A stretch of 64,000 nucleotides of DNA from Bog-473 sp036489775 (GCA_036489775.1 DASXFC010000019.1:1-64000); one strand, 5' to 3'; shown: positions 8,453-17,727, counted from the first letter of the stretch. Numbers and translations: made by a program. Notes: generated by a model not told the origin, from the letters alone.

Positions 8453-10009
8453 CTATCCGTTGCCGTGGTGCTTGCCCAACCCGCCGAGCAACCCGCCCCC
8501 ACCGCCTCCGCCAGGCCCGGGCCCGGTCGTGGTCGTGGTCGTGGTCACGGTGGCCGCGGCACTCAAGCCCAGGGTGCCGGCCAGGGTGTTCAGATCGTTC
8601 TGCAGAATGGACCCCTCCGAGGAATCGAGGGCGCCCGTCTGCTCGCCGTTCTGGATGGTGATGGCTGCTTGCTGGAGGTCCTGGGCCGCCTGCTGCGGCT
8701 GACCGTGCGCTTCGTCGGTCACCGCCTGCTGGGCTTGCGAGGTCAGCGCCTGGCCGATCCCCGAAGAGACCGTGCCAGCGTCCTCACCCGAGGTGATGTC
8801 CTGCACCAGCGTGGCCAACGCCGTCGGTGCCGTGGGCACCGTGGTGGTGGTGGTCGACGAGGTACTGGTGGTTGTGCTGGTGCTCGTGCTGGCGGCCGGG
8901 TGCTTGGCCGGCGGGGTGTGCGTTCTGGGCGAGGTGGGCGAGTGGTCCACCGCCAGGGCGATCCCCGTTCCGGCCAGCGCCAGTACCACGATGAGGGCGG
9001 CCACCGGCCACCAGCGCCGACGCTTCGGCCGGGAGAAGACCGGGGGCGGGCCGGGGGCCGCGCCGGCCGGCACCGGCGTGGACGTGGGCACCACCGCGGT
9101 GTGGTCGGGCGGGGCCGGGGCGAACTGCACACCCGGCGCCAGCGCGGTCAGGTCGAGTGGTTGGGTGACCGTCCCGGTGCCGGTCGCCGTGGACATCGGG
9201 GCCGGCGCCCACGGCACGGCGAAGGCCGGCGCGCTGAGCATCGAGGCCACCTGCTCGCCGGTCAGCCGGTGTTCGGGCCGATGGTCGAGCATGCCGCTCA
9301 GCAACAGCTTCCACGGCACCGGCAGGTCCGCCGGGAGCGGGACCGGGCCGGCCAGGCGGCGGGCGATGATCTCGCTGCTCGTCCCCTCGTAAATGCGGCG
9401 CCCTTTCAAGCACTCGAGCAACACGATGCCGAGCGACCAGATGTCGGCGGGTGGCCCGACCTGATGGTCCTCGAGTTGCTCGGGCGCCATGTAGGCGATG
9501 GTGCCGATGGTGGTGCCGTCGATGGTGAAGGTGGTGGCGTCGAGCAGCCGGGCGATGCCGAAGTCGCCCAGCAGGGCGCGGCCGTCGGTCGAGAGCATGA
9601 TGTTCGACGGCTTCACGTCGCGGTGCACGATGCCTTCGCCGTGGATGTAGGCCAGCGCCCCGCCCAAGATGCTCCCGAGCTTGGCCGTGAGCCGGGCCCC
9701 CAGCGCCTCCGCCCGCAGCGACGCCGACAGCGTGGCCCCGTCGATCAGCTCCATCACCAGGTAGGCCTGCCCGCCGTCCACGCCGGTATCCAGCAGCTTG
9801 ATCAGACCCTCATGGCTCAGGCGCTGCTGCACCCGGACTTCCTGGGCCACCCGGCGGGCCAGCTCAGGATCGCCCGAGCGCACGATCTTGAGGGCCACCT
9901 CGGCGCCGCTGCGGGCGTCGACCGCCCGGTAGACGTCGGACATGCCACCCTGTCCCAGCAGGGCTCCGAGCTGGAAATGCTCGGCGAAGAGCTCAGAAGT
10001 CGAGATCAT
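8453..10009 (-). CDS. Membrane Ser/Thr protein kinase (Hanks type)
   Basis: The kinase domain is residues about 13-270. It contains the glycine loop GQGGMSDVY (19-27), invariant lysine K41 in VALK, catalytic HRDVKPSN (129-136), DFG and the APE motif MAPEQ, all expected for an active kinase. A proline-rich juxtamembrane stretch leads to one transmembrane helix (about 333-355). The outside part begins with a Thr/Ser-rich stretch, then about 90 residues of helix with an ILQNDLNTL motif, and ends in a poly-Thr and poly-Gly tail. There are no PASTA repeats, so it is not PknB proper. ATG 10009 was chosen over a TTG two codons upstream. It follows the zinc-ribbon gene by 39 bases. Confidence 0.9.
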   Translation of the reverse strand: MISTSELFAEHFQLGALLGQGGMSDVYRAVDARSGAEVALKIVRSGDPELARRVAQEVRVQQRLSHEGLIKLLDTGVDGGQAYLVMELIDGATLSASLRAEALGARLTAKLGSILGGALAYIHGEGIVHRDVKPSNIMLSTDGRALLGDFGIARLLDATTFTIDGTTIGTIAYMAPEQLEDHQVGPPADIWSLGIVLLECLKGRRIYEGTSSEIIARRLAGPVPLPADLPVPWKLLLSGMLDHRPEHRLTGEQVASMLSAPAFAVPWAPAPMSTATGTGTVTQPLDLTALAPGVQFAPAPPDHTAVVPTSTPVPAGAAPGPPPVFSRPKRRRWWPVAALIVVLALAGTGIALAVDHSPTSPRTHTPPAKHPAASTSTSTTTSTSSTTTTTVPTAPTALATLVQDITSGEDAGTVSSGIGQALTSQAQQAVTDEAHGQPQQAAQDLQQAAITIQNGEQTGALDSSEGSILQNDLNTLAGTLGLSAAATVTTTTTTTGPGPGGGGGGGLLGGLGKHHGNG

Positions 10010-10048
10010 TTCCAATACCTATTCCCCGGATCCGGGCAAACCACCAAC

Positions 10049-10393
10049 CTACGCCCGGGGCTGGGTGTCCGAAGAAGGTGCTGGTGGAAGGGCCCCCGGC
10101 GCCGCGCCCAGGGGCGAGCGAGGCTGGTGGGTGGGTGCCGGTCCTGGTGGCTGGGCCTCCGCCGAGCCCACATAGCGCCCAGCCTGGCGGGGCGAGAGCG
10201 ACACCGTGCTCCCGCACATGGTGCAGGTCAGGTCGTAGCTGGTCCCGAGCGGCACCAACGGGACGAAGAAGACGGTGACCCAGCGCCGCAGCCGGCGGAT
10301 CACCTGGGCCGCCGGCGTTTGGCACGACGGGCAGAGCAGCATCACGACGGCCAGTCGGGTGGCCCGGCGGCGCACGCCGAAGAGGATCAGCAC
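10049..10393 (-). CDS. Small zinc-ribbon membrane-associated protein
   Basis: The 114-residue protein has two CxxC knuckles, CPSC (about 21-24) and CTMC (about 57-60), separated by a hydrophobic stretch (VTVFFVPLVPLGTS). This is the layout of small actinobacterial zinc-ribbon proteins. The tail is proline-rich and low complexity. The GTG start has an AAGG box about eight bases upstream and lies 12 bases after the stop of the FAD oxidoreductase gene, so co-transcription is likely. Function unknown. Confidence 0.7.
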   Translation of the reverse strand: MLILFGVRRRATRLAVVMLLCPSCQTPAAQVIRRLRRWVTVFFVPLVPLGTSYDLTCTMCGSTVSLSPRQAGRYVGSAEAQPPGPAPTHQPRSPLGAAPGALPPAPSSDTQPRA

Positions 10394-10405
10394 GACGTCA
10401 CCTTC

Positions 10406-11830
10406 TCAGAACCGCTCGCGCAACGCGGTACGCGCCGCCCATACGCCGCACATGCCGTGCACCCCTCCGCCGGGTGGCGTCGAAGCCGAGCACAGGTAGA
10501 CCCCGGGCAGGGGCGTGCGGTACGGGTTCCAGCGCAGCACCGGGCGGGCCACCGTCTGGCGCAGCGATGCCGCCCCGCCGTTGACGTCCCCGCCCAGCAG
10601 GTTCGGGTTGTAGGCCTCCGCCTCGGCGGCGGTGCGGGTTGAGCGAGCGATGATCCGGTCCCGGAAGCCCGGGGCGAACCGTTCGATCTGGGCCTCCATG
10701 CGCTCGGTCATGTCGACCGGCGAACCATTGGGCACGTGGCAGTACCCCCATAACGTGTGCTGACCCTTGGGGGCCCGGGTCGGATCGACCACGCTGGCTT
10801 GAGCCACCAGCACGAAGGGGTGCTCGGGATGCCGGCCCGCCTGCACCGCGGCCTCGCTGCGGGCCACCTCTTCGAAGGTCCCCCCGACGTGCACGGTCAC
10901 GGTGCGTCGGCAGGCGTCCGCACTCCAGGGCACCGGCCCTTCGAGGGCCCAGTCGACCTTGCAGGTCCCGGCCCCGGGGCGGAAGCGCGCCCACGGTCGA
11001 GCGGTACGCGGACCGATCTGTGCTCCGGCCATGGCCAGGAACTGGCGCGGCGAGACATCGAGCAGCACGGCCCGGGCCGGTGGCAGCTCCCCGAGCGTGG
11101 TCACCGGATGATCGACCTCGACCTGGCCACCGTTGGCCTCGAGAGCGGCCACCAATCCCTCGGCGATGCGGCCGCTCCCACCGAGCACGACGGGCCAGCC
11201 CACGCCGTGGCCCAGGGCGGCCAGCAGCAACCCGAAGGCACTGGTGAGCGGCGCCGTCAGGGGCTCCATGGAGTGCGCCGCCGCCCCGGCCAGCAGAGCC
11301 CGCCCGGCGTCGGTGACAAAGCGACCAGCCGCGTGCCGTACCGATGGCGTCCCCAGCCGGGCAAAGCGGAGCAGCGCCCGCGGGTCTGCGGGCAGCCCGC
11401 GCATGGGGCCCAGCACGTAGGGCACGATCGCCCCCAAATCTCCGACCAGTGGCCCCATCATCTGCCGGTAGGTCCCGGCATCACCGCCCAGCGAGGCGGC
11501 GGTGACCGACACACTGCGAGCCAGCCCGGCGGCGCGTCCCCCGTCAAGTGGGTGGGCGTAGGCCAGCTCGGGCTGGCACAGGTCGATGCCCAATGCCTCG
11601 AGATCGAGGGACTGGAAGAACGGCGAGGCCACCAGCGAGGGATGGACCGCCGAGCACACGTCGTGCACGAAGCCGTCGGTGGTCAGCGCCGCGCTGCGCA
11701 TGCCCCCGCCGGGCGTGGCTGCCCCTTCGAGCACGAGCACCGAACGCCCGGCTCGGGCCAGCGTCAGCGCGGCGGCCAGCCCATTGGGGCCTGACCCCAC
11801 CACCACCGCGTCGAGCTCGGGAGAGGCCAT
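10406..11830 (-). CDS. FAD-dependent oxidoreductase, phytoene dehydrogenase (CrtI)-like
   Basis: The 474-residue protein begins with a Rossmann FAD-binding motif (DAVVVGSGPNGLAAALTLARAG) followed by VLVLEGAATPGGGMRS. It ends with the CrtI-type FAD-binding segment GVYLCSASTPPGGGVHGMCG. It belongs to the broad phytoene desaturase/NAD(P)-FAD family but has no carotenoid genes beside it, so a desaturase role on carotenoid is unproven; other lipids are possible. A GTG directly before the ATG (11833) is an alternative start. Confidence 0.8.
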   Translation of the reverse strand: MASPELDAVVVGSGPNGLAAALTLARAGRSVLVLEGAATPGGGMRSAALTTDGFVHDVCSAVHPSLVASPFFQSLDLEALGIDLCQPELAYAHPLDGGRAAGLARSVSVTAASLGGDAGTYRQMMGPLVGDLGAIVPYVLGPMRGLPADPRALLRFARLGTPSVRHAAGRFVTDAGRALLAGAAAHSMEPLTAPLTSAFGLLLAALGHGVGWPVVLGGSGRIAEGLVAALEANGGQVEVDHPVTTLGELPPARAVLLDVSPRQFLAMAGAQIGPRTARPWARFRPGAGTCKVDWALEGPVPWSADACRRTVTVHVGGTFEEVARSEAAVQAGRHPEHPFVLVAQASVVDPTRAPKGQHTLWGYCHVPNGSPVDMTERMEAQIERFAPGFRDRIIARSTRTAAEAEAYNPNLLGGDVNGGAASLRQTVARPVLRWNPYRTPLPGVYLCSASTPPGGGVHGMCGVWAARTALRERF

Positions 11831-11925
11831 CACCCGGGGACCCTATGCCCACGCCTCAGCCTGACACCGTCGTCACACGGCAACTAGCTTGCTAGCCGCA
11901 TCACGACTTCAAGGGGGGATGTCCC

Positions 11926-13062
11926 ATGGCCGACGTACAAGGCACCTGCGACTCGCGTTTCGACGGCGTCCGTCGCACGCTCGAGAGCCAGCTCGACAAA
12001 GGTGAGGACGTCGGTGCTTCCGTCGCCATCTTTTGGCACGGCGAGCCCGTGGTCGACATCTGGGGTGGCTGGGTCGACGAGGCCCACTCGGCGCCCTGGA
12101 ACACCGACACCTTGACCAATGTCTGGTCCACCACCAAGACGATGACCTTCGTCACGGCTCTGTTGCTCCACGATCAAGGATCGCTCGACTTCCACGCCCC
12201 GGTGGCCAAGTACTGGCCCGAGTTCGCCGCCGCCGGAAAGGAGGAGGTCGAGGTCCGCCACCTGATGGGCCACACCGCCGGCTTGTGCGGATGGGACGAG
12301 CCCCTGACGGCCGAGGACCTGGCCGACTGGGAGAAGTGCACCAGTGCACTGGCCGCTCAGACCCCGTGGTGGGAGCCCGGCCAGGGCAGCGGTTATCACG
12401 CCGTCACCCAGGGCTACCTCATCGGCGAGGTGGTGCGCCGCATCACCGGCGAGTCCATCGGTATCTTCTTCGCCCGCGAGATCGCCAAGCCCCTCGAGGC
12501 CGACTTCTACATCGGCCTGCCCGAATCCGAGGACCACCGGGTCTCCAATGTCATCCCGCCGCCGCCCATCAACCCATCCGACTTCGGGAGCGAACTCCCG
12601 GAGTTCTTGGTCAAGACGTTCCTGAACCCGCCCATCGATGCGTCGATGGCGCACCAGGAGTGGTGGCGCCGGGCCGAGATCCCTGCCGCCAACGGCCAGG
12701 GCAATGCCCGCTCGGTGGCCATGGTGCAGTCGGTGGTGGCCGGCCGTGGCCAGGCCCGCGGCGTGCGCCTCTTCAGCGAGAAGGCGGCCGACGTGATCTT
12801 CGAGGAGCAGTCCAACGGCACGGACATGTGCCTCGGCGTGCCGATCCGTTTCGGCATGGGCTACGGATTGAGCTCGGACACCATGCCTATCGGCGCCCGG
12901 GCCTGTTACTGGGGCGGCTACGGCGGTTCGGTGATCATCATGGACCAAGAGGCCGAGCTGACCATCTGCTACGTCATGAACCGCATGTTCCCGGGCCTGG
13001 TCGGCGACTTCCGCGGTCTGAACATCGCCATGGAAGCGGCCGCCGCGACCGCCACCGCTTAG
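11926..13062 (+). CDS. Beta-lactamase-fold serine hydrolase (class C/EstB-like)
   Basis: The 378-residue protein has S-x-x-K in STTK (S68, K71) and a Y-x-A motif YHA (Y157) where class C enzymes have Y-x-N. HLMGHTAGL and a C-terminal GYGG turn follow. No signal peptide is seen, so it is probably a cytoplasmic esterase or lipid-modifying hydrolase rather than a resistance lactamase. Mycobacterial Lip proteins of this fold are similar in plan. A GGGGGG run about eight bases before the ATG acts as a strong ribosome site. Confidence 0.85.
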   Translation: MADVQGTCDSRFDGVRRTLESQLDKGEDVGASVAIFWHGEPVVDIWGGWVDEAHSAPWNTDTLTNVWSTTKTMTFVTALLLHDQGSLDFHAPVAKYWPEFAAAGKEEVEVRHLMGHTAGLCGWDEPLTAEDLADWEKCTSALAAQTPWWEPGQGSGYHAVTQGYLIGEVVRRITGESIGIFFAREIAKPLEADFYIGLPESEDHRVSNVIPPPPINPSDFGSELPEFLVKTFLNPPIDASMAHQEWWRRAEIPAANGQGNARSVAMVQSVVAGRGQARGVRLFSEKAADVIFEEQSNGTDMCLGVPIRFGMGYGLSSDTMPIGARACYWGGYGGSVIIMDQEAELTICYVMNRMFPGLVGDFRGLNIAMEAAAATATA

Positions 13063-13112
13063 TCGGGGAGCACCTCGGGCCACACCGCGACGGCGGAGCA
13101 TGCGCCTGCGGT

Positions 13113-13514
13113 TCAATCAGTCAAGACGCGATGCAGCAAAGCGAGATACGAAGGATCGGCAAAGTTGAGTCCCCCGAGCTGGTCCCTCTCGAACCAGCCA
13201 ATGGCGTCGTGCTCATCTAGCTGTCGGTTCACCACGTCACCTCGCCACTGACGCGAGACCCACACTGTGAGGTCCAAACCGGCCTCGGCATCGACCCGCT
13301 GGAGCACCGGTCCGTTCTCGAGGCCTTCGAGCTCGATGCCCAGCTCCTCCGCAAGTTCTCGTCGGAGTGCGTCGTCCCCGTGCTCGCCGGGATTGACGTG
13401 ACCACCCGGAAAGTCCCACACGTCTGGGTACCACCGCCGGTCGGGCGATCGGTGACAGAGCAAGACTTGATTCCCCCGACGCAGAATGGCGGCAACGACC
13501 TGGTGATCCTCCAT
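13113..13514 (-). CDS. Nudix hydrolase (MutT-like)
   Basis: The 133-residue protein has a Nudix box: GGHVNPGEHGDDALRRELAEE continues to LGIE (about 38-62), matching GX5EX7REUXEEXGU. It hydrolyses a nucleoside diphosphate linked to another group; MutT-like cleaning of the nucleotide pool is one option. Its ATG follows directly on the TAG of the RidA gene (no gap), so the two are translationally coupled, which suggests a housecleaning pair. Confidence 0.88.
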   Translation of the reverse strand: MEDHQVVAAILRRGNQVLLCHRSPDRRWYPDVWDFPGGHVNPGEHGDDALRRELAEELGIELEGLENGPVLQRVDAEAGLDLTVWVSRQWRGDVVNRQLDEHDAIGWFERDQLGGLNFADPSYLALLHRVLTD

Positions 13515-13901
13515 CTATTCGGGCAACACCGCCTCGGCTTCGATCTCCACCTTCCAGGCGGGGACCACCAACCCGGCCACGATCACCATGGTCGCCGTCG
13601 GCCTCACGTCGGCGAACAGCTCTCCATGCACCGCGCCGACGGCCTCGGCGTCCGCCACGTCGGTCAGGAACATCCGCGTCCGCACCACGTCGGACCAGGT
13701 CGCCCCGGCCTCGGCCAGCGCGCCGGCAATGATCTCGAAGCACCGCCGGGCCTGCGCCGCCGCAAGGTCGGGGCACCGGCCGTCAGGGAAAACCGGCCCG
13801 GTGCCCGACACCCAGACCCGCCGTCCGATGCGCAGCGCCCGGCTGAAGCCGATGGTGGCCTCGAAGGGCGAACCCGAAGAGATGTGCTGGCGGTCGCTCA
13901 T
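13515..13901 (-). CDS. RidA/YjgF/UK114 family protein
   Basis: The 128-residue protein runs from the internal ATG MSDRQHISSG; a longer reading to 13949 adds residues not typical of the family. It shows the Rid fold order: GFSRALRIGRRVWVSGTGPV, ARRCFEIIAGALAEAGATWSDVVRTRMFLTD, then a C-terminal PTATMVIVAGLVVPAWKVEIEAEAV. The canonical arginine lies in the RTRMF strand. RidA proteins deaminate reactive enamine/imine intermediates. Directly coupled to the downstream Nudix gene. Confidence 0.85.
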   Translation of the reverse strand: MSDRQHISSGSPFEATIGFSRALRIGRRVWVSGTGPVFPDGRCPDLAAAQARRCFEIIAGALAEAGATWSDVVRTRMFLTDVADAEAVGAVHGELFADVRPTATMVIVAGLVVPAWKVEIEAEAVLPE

Positions 13902-13998
13902 GCCTTGATTGTGCCAGTGGAGGCACCGAGACCCGACCCAAGCGCGCAAGGGCGCAAGGGCGCACCGGTACCATCGTTCCCCCTAGGTGGGGAGTCGA

Positions 13999-14760
13999 AT
14001 GGTTCGTCGGACAATCCTGGTCGCGGCCTCGGTGGTGGTCATCGCCCTGGGCGCGGCCAGCTGCGGTACCAGCCGGGCGCCCCAGGCCGATCATCACCAC
14101 ACGCACCGGGTCCATACGGTGGCGGCCGCCTCGGGGCTGGCGCTTCTCCCTCCCGGCAATACCTACACGGCCAGCTTGAAGGGCAACACGCCGGGCTCCC
14201 CCGCCGCCGGCGCCCCGGCCAACCAGACCGTCCCGGGCACCTGGTATGGCTACCAGTCGGTCCTGCCCATCATCGGCGAAAAGGGCTCCTGGGTCGAGGT
14301 GCGACTGGCCCAACGGCCCAATGAGTCCGTGGCCTGGATCAAGAAGAGCGCGGTGGCCATCCTCGGGCTGACCCAGTACCGCATCGTGGTGAACCTGACC
14401 ACCATGCACCTGACCGTCTTCCAGAACAATGCGCAGATCTTGGACTTCCCCGCCGGCATCGGGACTCCCGACGACCCCACCGTGACCGGGCAGTTCTTCG
14501 TCACCATGACCGTGCCCCCACCCAACGCCGGCTACGGATCGTTCGTCCTGGTCACCTCGGCCCATTCCGATGCCATCACGGACTACGAGGACTCCGGCGA
14601 CGCCATCATCGCCATTCATGGGCCGATCACGTCCGCCGACGATGCACTCATCGGCACCAGCGGCGCCGCCATCTCGCACGGTTGCATCAGGCTGCACGAC
14701 GCCGACCTGGCCCAACTCAACGTCATCCCGGCCGGGACACCGGTCGACATCGTCGCCTGA
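13999..14760 (+). CDS. L,D-transpeptidase (YkuD), secreted
   Basis: The 253-residue protein has an N-terminal signal with a possible lipobox (LGAASC). A linker and a small SH3-like part (about 70-115) are followed by a YkuD domain (about 125-253). The catalytic set is IAIHG (H207) and SHGCIRL (C229), the peptidoglycan 3-3 cross-linking or protein-anchoring active site. ATG 13999 follows GGGGAG six bases upstream, favouring it over GTG 13987. It acts outside the membrane on the cell wall. Confidence 0.9.
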   Translation: MVRRTILVAASVVVIALGAASCGTSRAPQADHHHTHRVHTVAAASGLALLPPGNTYTASLKGNTPGSPAAGAPANQTVPGTWYGYQSVLPIIGEKGSWVEVRLAQRPNESVAWIKKSAVAILGLTQYRIVVNLTTMHLTVFQNNAQILDFPAGIGTPDDPTVTGQFFVTMTVPPPNAGYGSFVLVTSAHSDAITDYEDSGDAIIAIHGPITSADDALIGTSGAAISHGCIRLHDADLAQLNVIPAGTPVDIVA

Positions 14761-14792
14761 GCGGCGGACTTTTCGTCAGCCGACGAGGACAA

Positions 14793-15431
14793 TTAACCGG
14801 GCGGGCGCTGCAGCATCTCGATCCGTCGGGCCAGGTTCACCGCGTGGTCGCCCAGCCGCTCGTAGAAACGGCCCAGCAGCGTCACCTGCGCGCCCACCGC
14901 GGTCGGCATGGTCTCGGCCGCGATCTCGCCGGTCAGGCGGTCGTGGAGGATGTCGATCTCCTCGTCGAGCTCGGAGAGTTCGGCGGCCTGGGACGTCCGG
15001 TCCAGGTAGGCGTCGGCGGCGGCCTGCCACATCTCGAGGGCCACTTCGGACATCCGCTGGATGATGCCCCGGCTGAGCGGGCTCATCTGCCCGCCGAGGT
15101 GGGTGACCGCCCGCTGGGCGATGTGCTCAGCCAGGTCCCCGGAACGTTCCAGCTCAGGCAGCAAGAGCAGGATGCCCACCAGATGCCGGAGCGATTCGGT
15201 GGGCGGGACCTCGCCGTCCAATTGTTGCCAGACCATCATCTCGATATCGGCCGTCAGATCGTCAACCGTCTGGTCGCCCTCGACCACGGCAGTCCCGGCC
15301 ACCGAGTCACTCTCCAGTAAGGCGGCCGTGGCGCCACCTAAAGCCTCGGCCACCAGGGCGAAGAGCTGGGTGATGCGCGTGTCGATGAGCTGGCTCTCCT
15401 CGGAATTCCACGGCATGGCGGCCCGTACCAT
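14793..15431 (-). CDS. phoU: PhoU-like phosphate-response regulator
   Basis: The 212-residue all-helical protein has two PhoU helical bundles. The conserved metal-binding patches are ELERSGDLAEHIAQ (first half) and FYERLGDHAVNLARRIE (second half), the classic E-R-x-x-D/GDHA motifs. PhoU dampens phosphate uptake and PhoR signalling. The ATG at 15431 was chosen; a longer reading to 15527 runs into the PHO box. It is divergent from a phosphate symporter rather than a Pst operon. Confidence 0.88.
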   Translation of the reverse strand: MVRAAMPWNSEESQLIDTRITQLFALVAEALGGATAALLESDSVAGTAVVEGDQTVDDLTADIEMMVWQQLDGEVPPTESLRHLVGILLLLPELERSGDLAEHIAQRAVTHLGGQMSPLSRGIIQRMSEVALEMWQAAADAYLDRTSQAAELSELDEEIDILHDRLTGEIAAETMPTAVGAQVTLLGRFYERLGDHAVNLARRIEMLQRPPG

Positions 15432-15450
15432 AGTGCCGGTTACCTCAAGA

Positions 15451-15505
15451 GTTCGCGGTTTGTTCGCGTGTAGTTCACTTTTAGATAGGCCTCCGTTCAC
15501 CCTCG
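15451..15505. promoter_or_regulatory. PHO box: five 11-bp phased direct-repeat units
   Basis: Units on the plus strand are GTTCGCGGTTT (15451), GTTCGCGTGTA (15462), GTTCACTTTTA (15473), a degenerate unit at 15484 and GTTCACCCTCG (15495). All are exactly 11 bases apart. This matches the structure known for Streptomyces PhoP operators, direct repeats of 11 bases whose first seven resemble GTTCACC. It sits between divergent phoU and a phosphate symporter. Confidence 0.75.
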
Positions 15506-15556
15506 GCAGCAAGGCTGCTGCTGGCAATCAATACCCACGGAGGGGCTCCCGCTCGC

Positions 15557-17050
15557 ATGATTCCGATCGAACCGATCTCGGCTGCTCTGCCGCCTCAGGG
15601 TGCGGGATCGGTCACCGATCAGCTGAACGACGCCCCCCAGAGCCGTTTCCACCGGCGGGCTGTGCTGATCTCGGGCATCGGCTTCTTCACCGATGCCTAC
15701 GACCTCTTCGTCATCTCGACCGCTGCCACCCTGGTGGCCAGCCAGTGGCACCTGAGTACCGAGCGCACCAGCTGGGTCACGGGGGCCGCCATCCTCGGTG
15801 CCTTCGTCGGGGCCTTCACATTCGGCCGGATCGCCGACCTGGTGGGCCGCAAGGTCGTCTACGTCACCGTGGCCGTGATCATGATCGTCGGCGCCCTGGC
15901 CTCTGCCTTCGCCCCGAATTTCTACTTGCTGCTGGCCGCCCGGCTCATCCTCGGGCTGGGCATCGGTGGCGACTACCCGGTGTCCGCCGTCCTCATGAGC
16001 GAGTACTCGAACCGAGCCGACCGCGGCCGTCTGGTTGGCCTGGTCTTCTCCATGCAGGCTCTCGGCCTCATCATCGGACCTCTGGTCGCCCTGGTGCTCC
16101 TCTCATCGGGGCTGGGCGGCGACATGACCTGGCGGCTCCTTCTCGGTCTGGGTGCGCTCCCGGCCGCCGGCGTGGTCTACCTCCGCTCCAAGATGCCCGA
16201 ATCACCTCGATTCCTGGCCCAGGTAACCGGGAACGATGCCAAGGCCGCGGCAGACCTCTCGCGCTTCACCGATGGGGCCATCGCCGCGCCGCACCTGACC
16301 GTGGCCGATGAGGACGCGTCCGCCTCGCCTCCCCCCGCCGGCCGCATGGGGCTCGGCACCTTCCTGCGCAATCCCCGCATGCTGGCCCTCATTCTCGGCA
16401 CGGCAGGCTCCTGGTTCCTCTTCGACTACGCCTACTACGGCAACACGCTCTCGCTGCCGGCCATCCTCAAGCAGGTCAACCCGGCCGCCTCCATCGAGAC
16501 GAAGCTGGCCTGGTCGCTCGGCATGTTCGTGCTGTTCGCCGTCCCGGGTTACGCGCTGGCGGTGTACCGCATGGACCGCATCGGACACCGCAAGCTCCAG
16601 CTGATCGGTTTTTCGATCATGGCGATGGCCTTCGGCGTGCTGGCTGTCGTGCCGCCATTGACGCAACACGTGGCGCCGTTCTTGGCCGTCCTGGGCCTCA
16701 GCTACTTCTTCATCGAGTTCGGACCGAACATGACAACCTTCGTCCTGCCGTCCGAGGTCTTCCCGGTCAGCGTGCGTACTACCGGCCACGGCATCGCCGC
16801 CGGTATCGGGAAGCTGGGCGCCTTCGTCGGCGTGTTCCTGGTCCCCATCCTCCAGACCCACATCGGGCTACGCGGCCTGCTCGGTGTCGCCGCCATCTCC
16901 GCCGTTCTCGGTCTCGGCGTCACGAGCGTGCTGCCCGAACCGGCCCAACGCACGCTCGAGGACATCGAATCTGACTTCGATACGGGCGCGACGGTCACCG
17001 TCCTGGCCGATGGAATCAAGGAGCGAAGTCGGACGTCGCTACCGGCTTGA
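15557..17050 (+). CDS. MFS phosphate:H+ symporter (PHS family)
   Basis: The 497-residue protein has twelve predicted membrane segments. Family marks are ISGIGFFTDAYDLFVIS in TM1, the MFS loop GRIADLVGRK, and GIGGDYPVSAVLMSEYSNR in TM4, which is the Pho84/PHS signature. A second-half motif FFIEFGPNMTTFVLPSEVFP is also characteristic. It should import phosphate with protons. The start follows a GGAGGGG site about eleven bases upstream. The shared PHO box with phoU argues for induction under phosphate limitation. The cytosolic C-terminal tail (about 465-497) is acidic, then basic. Confidence 0.9.
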   Translation: MIPIEPISAALPPQGAGSVTDQLNDAPQSRFHRRAVLISGIGFFTDAYDLFVISTAATLVASQWHLSTERTSWVTGAAILGAFVGAFTFGRIADLVGRKVVYVTVAVIMIVGALASAFAPNFYLLLAARLILGLGIGGDYPVSAVLMSEYSNRADRGRLVGLVFSMQALGLIIGPLVALVLLSSGLGGDMTWRLLLGLGALPAAGVVYLRSKMPESPRFLAQVTGNDAKAAADLSRFTDGAIAAPHLTVADEDASASPPPAGRMGLGTFLRNPRMLALILGTAGSWFLFDYAYYGNTLSLPAILKQVNPAASIETKLAWSLGMFVLFAVPGYALAVYRMDRIGHRKLQLIGFSIMAMAFGVLAVVPPLTQHVAPFLAVLGLSYFFIEFGPNMTTFVLPSEVFPVSVRTTGHGIAAGIGKLGAFVGVFLVPILQTHIGLRGLLGVAAISAVLGLGVTSVLPEPAQRTLEDIESDFDTGATVTVLADGIKERSRTSLPA

Positions 17051-17070
17051 TCTCCGGCTGGCCCTCCGAT

Positions 17071-17727
17071 TCAGTCCTCCCCTTCGGGTCCGATGAACAT
17101 GTCGAGGCAGCCCTCGAGACCTTCGATGGTGCACTCGGGATGGCTGTGCGCCTCCCAGTCGGCCCGGTCCAGCCGCAGGTTGACGATCTCGTCCGCCTGA
17201 CCCCGGCGCAGCACGATGTCGCGTCCGTTCTCCGAGTAGCCAAGCGAGCGCGAGACACCGAGCGAGGCCGCGTTGTCGACGAAGGCGCCGCTGATGGCGA
17301 CATTGGCGCCGAGACCAGTAAACGCAAAGTGCAGCATGGCGGCCCGCATTTCGTGGCCGAATCCTTGACCCTGGTAGGCCTGGCCGATCCACGAGCCCGT
17401 GTGCACGGTCCGCAACGCCCCATAGTTCTTGCTGAAGATCGACTGCACGCCGATCACCTTCCCCTCGTGAAACACCGTGGCATCGAAGACCCAATTATCG
17501 GGTCGCCAGTTGGCCCGCAGGCCCCACCAATGTTGGTAATTGTCCCGCTGGCGCTTGGGCAGCGGATCGTCCGTCCACGGATGGGTGAAGGGCATGGTGG
17601 ACGGGTCGTGGATCCCGGCGTCGATCAGGTCGACGATGGAGGCGAATTCCTCCTCATGAGCCAGGCGCAGCTCAAGGCGCGGGCTGCGAATGACGAGATC
17701 GAACAGCGGCCAGTGCGGGTACGCCAT
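17071..17727 (-). CDS. GNAT N-acetyltransferase
   Basis: The 218-residue protein has a RimJ/RimL-like layout. LVIRSPRLELRLAHEEE at the N-terminus is followed by VIGVQSIFSKNY, the acetyl-CoA segment GSWIGQAYQGQGFGHEMRAAMLHFAF (QGQGFG turn), and NAASLGVSRSLGYSENG. A tryptophan-rich stretch (residues about 65-80) is distinctive. The substrate is unknown. It converges with the phosphate symporter, 20 bases between stops. Confidence 0.85.
   Translation of the reverse strand: MAYPHWPLFDLVIRSPRLELRLAHEEEFASIVDLIDAGIHDPSTMPFTHPWTDDPLPKRQRDNYQHWWGLRANWRPDNWVFDATVFHEGKVIGVQSIFSKNYGALRTVHTGSWIGQAYQGQGFGHEMRAAMLHFAFTGLGANVAISGAFVDNAASLGVSRSLGYSENGRDIVLRRGQADEIVNLRLDRADWEAHSHPECTIEGLEGCLDMFIGPEGED

Noticed and set aside
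8465..10642. A 725-codon open frame on the plus strand across the kinase gene
   Set aside because: It is antisense to a kinase with full Hanks motifs, is Arg/Gly rich with no motifs, and runs through two other genes. High GC content makes such shadows common.
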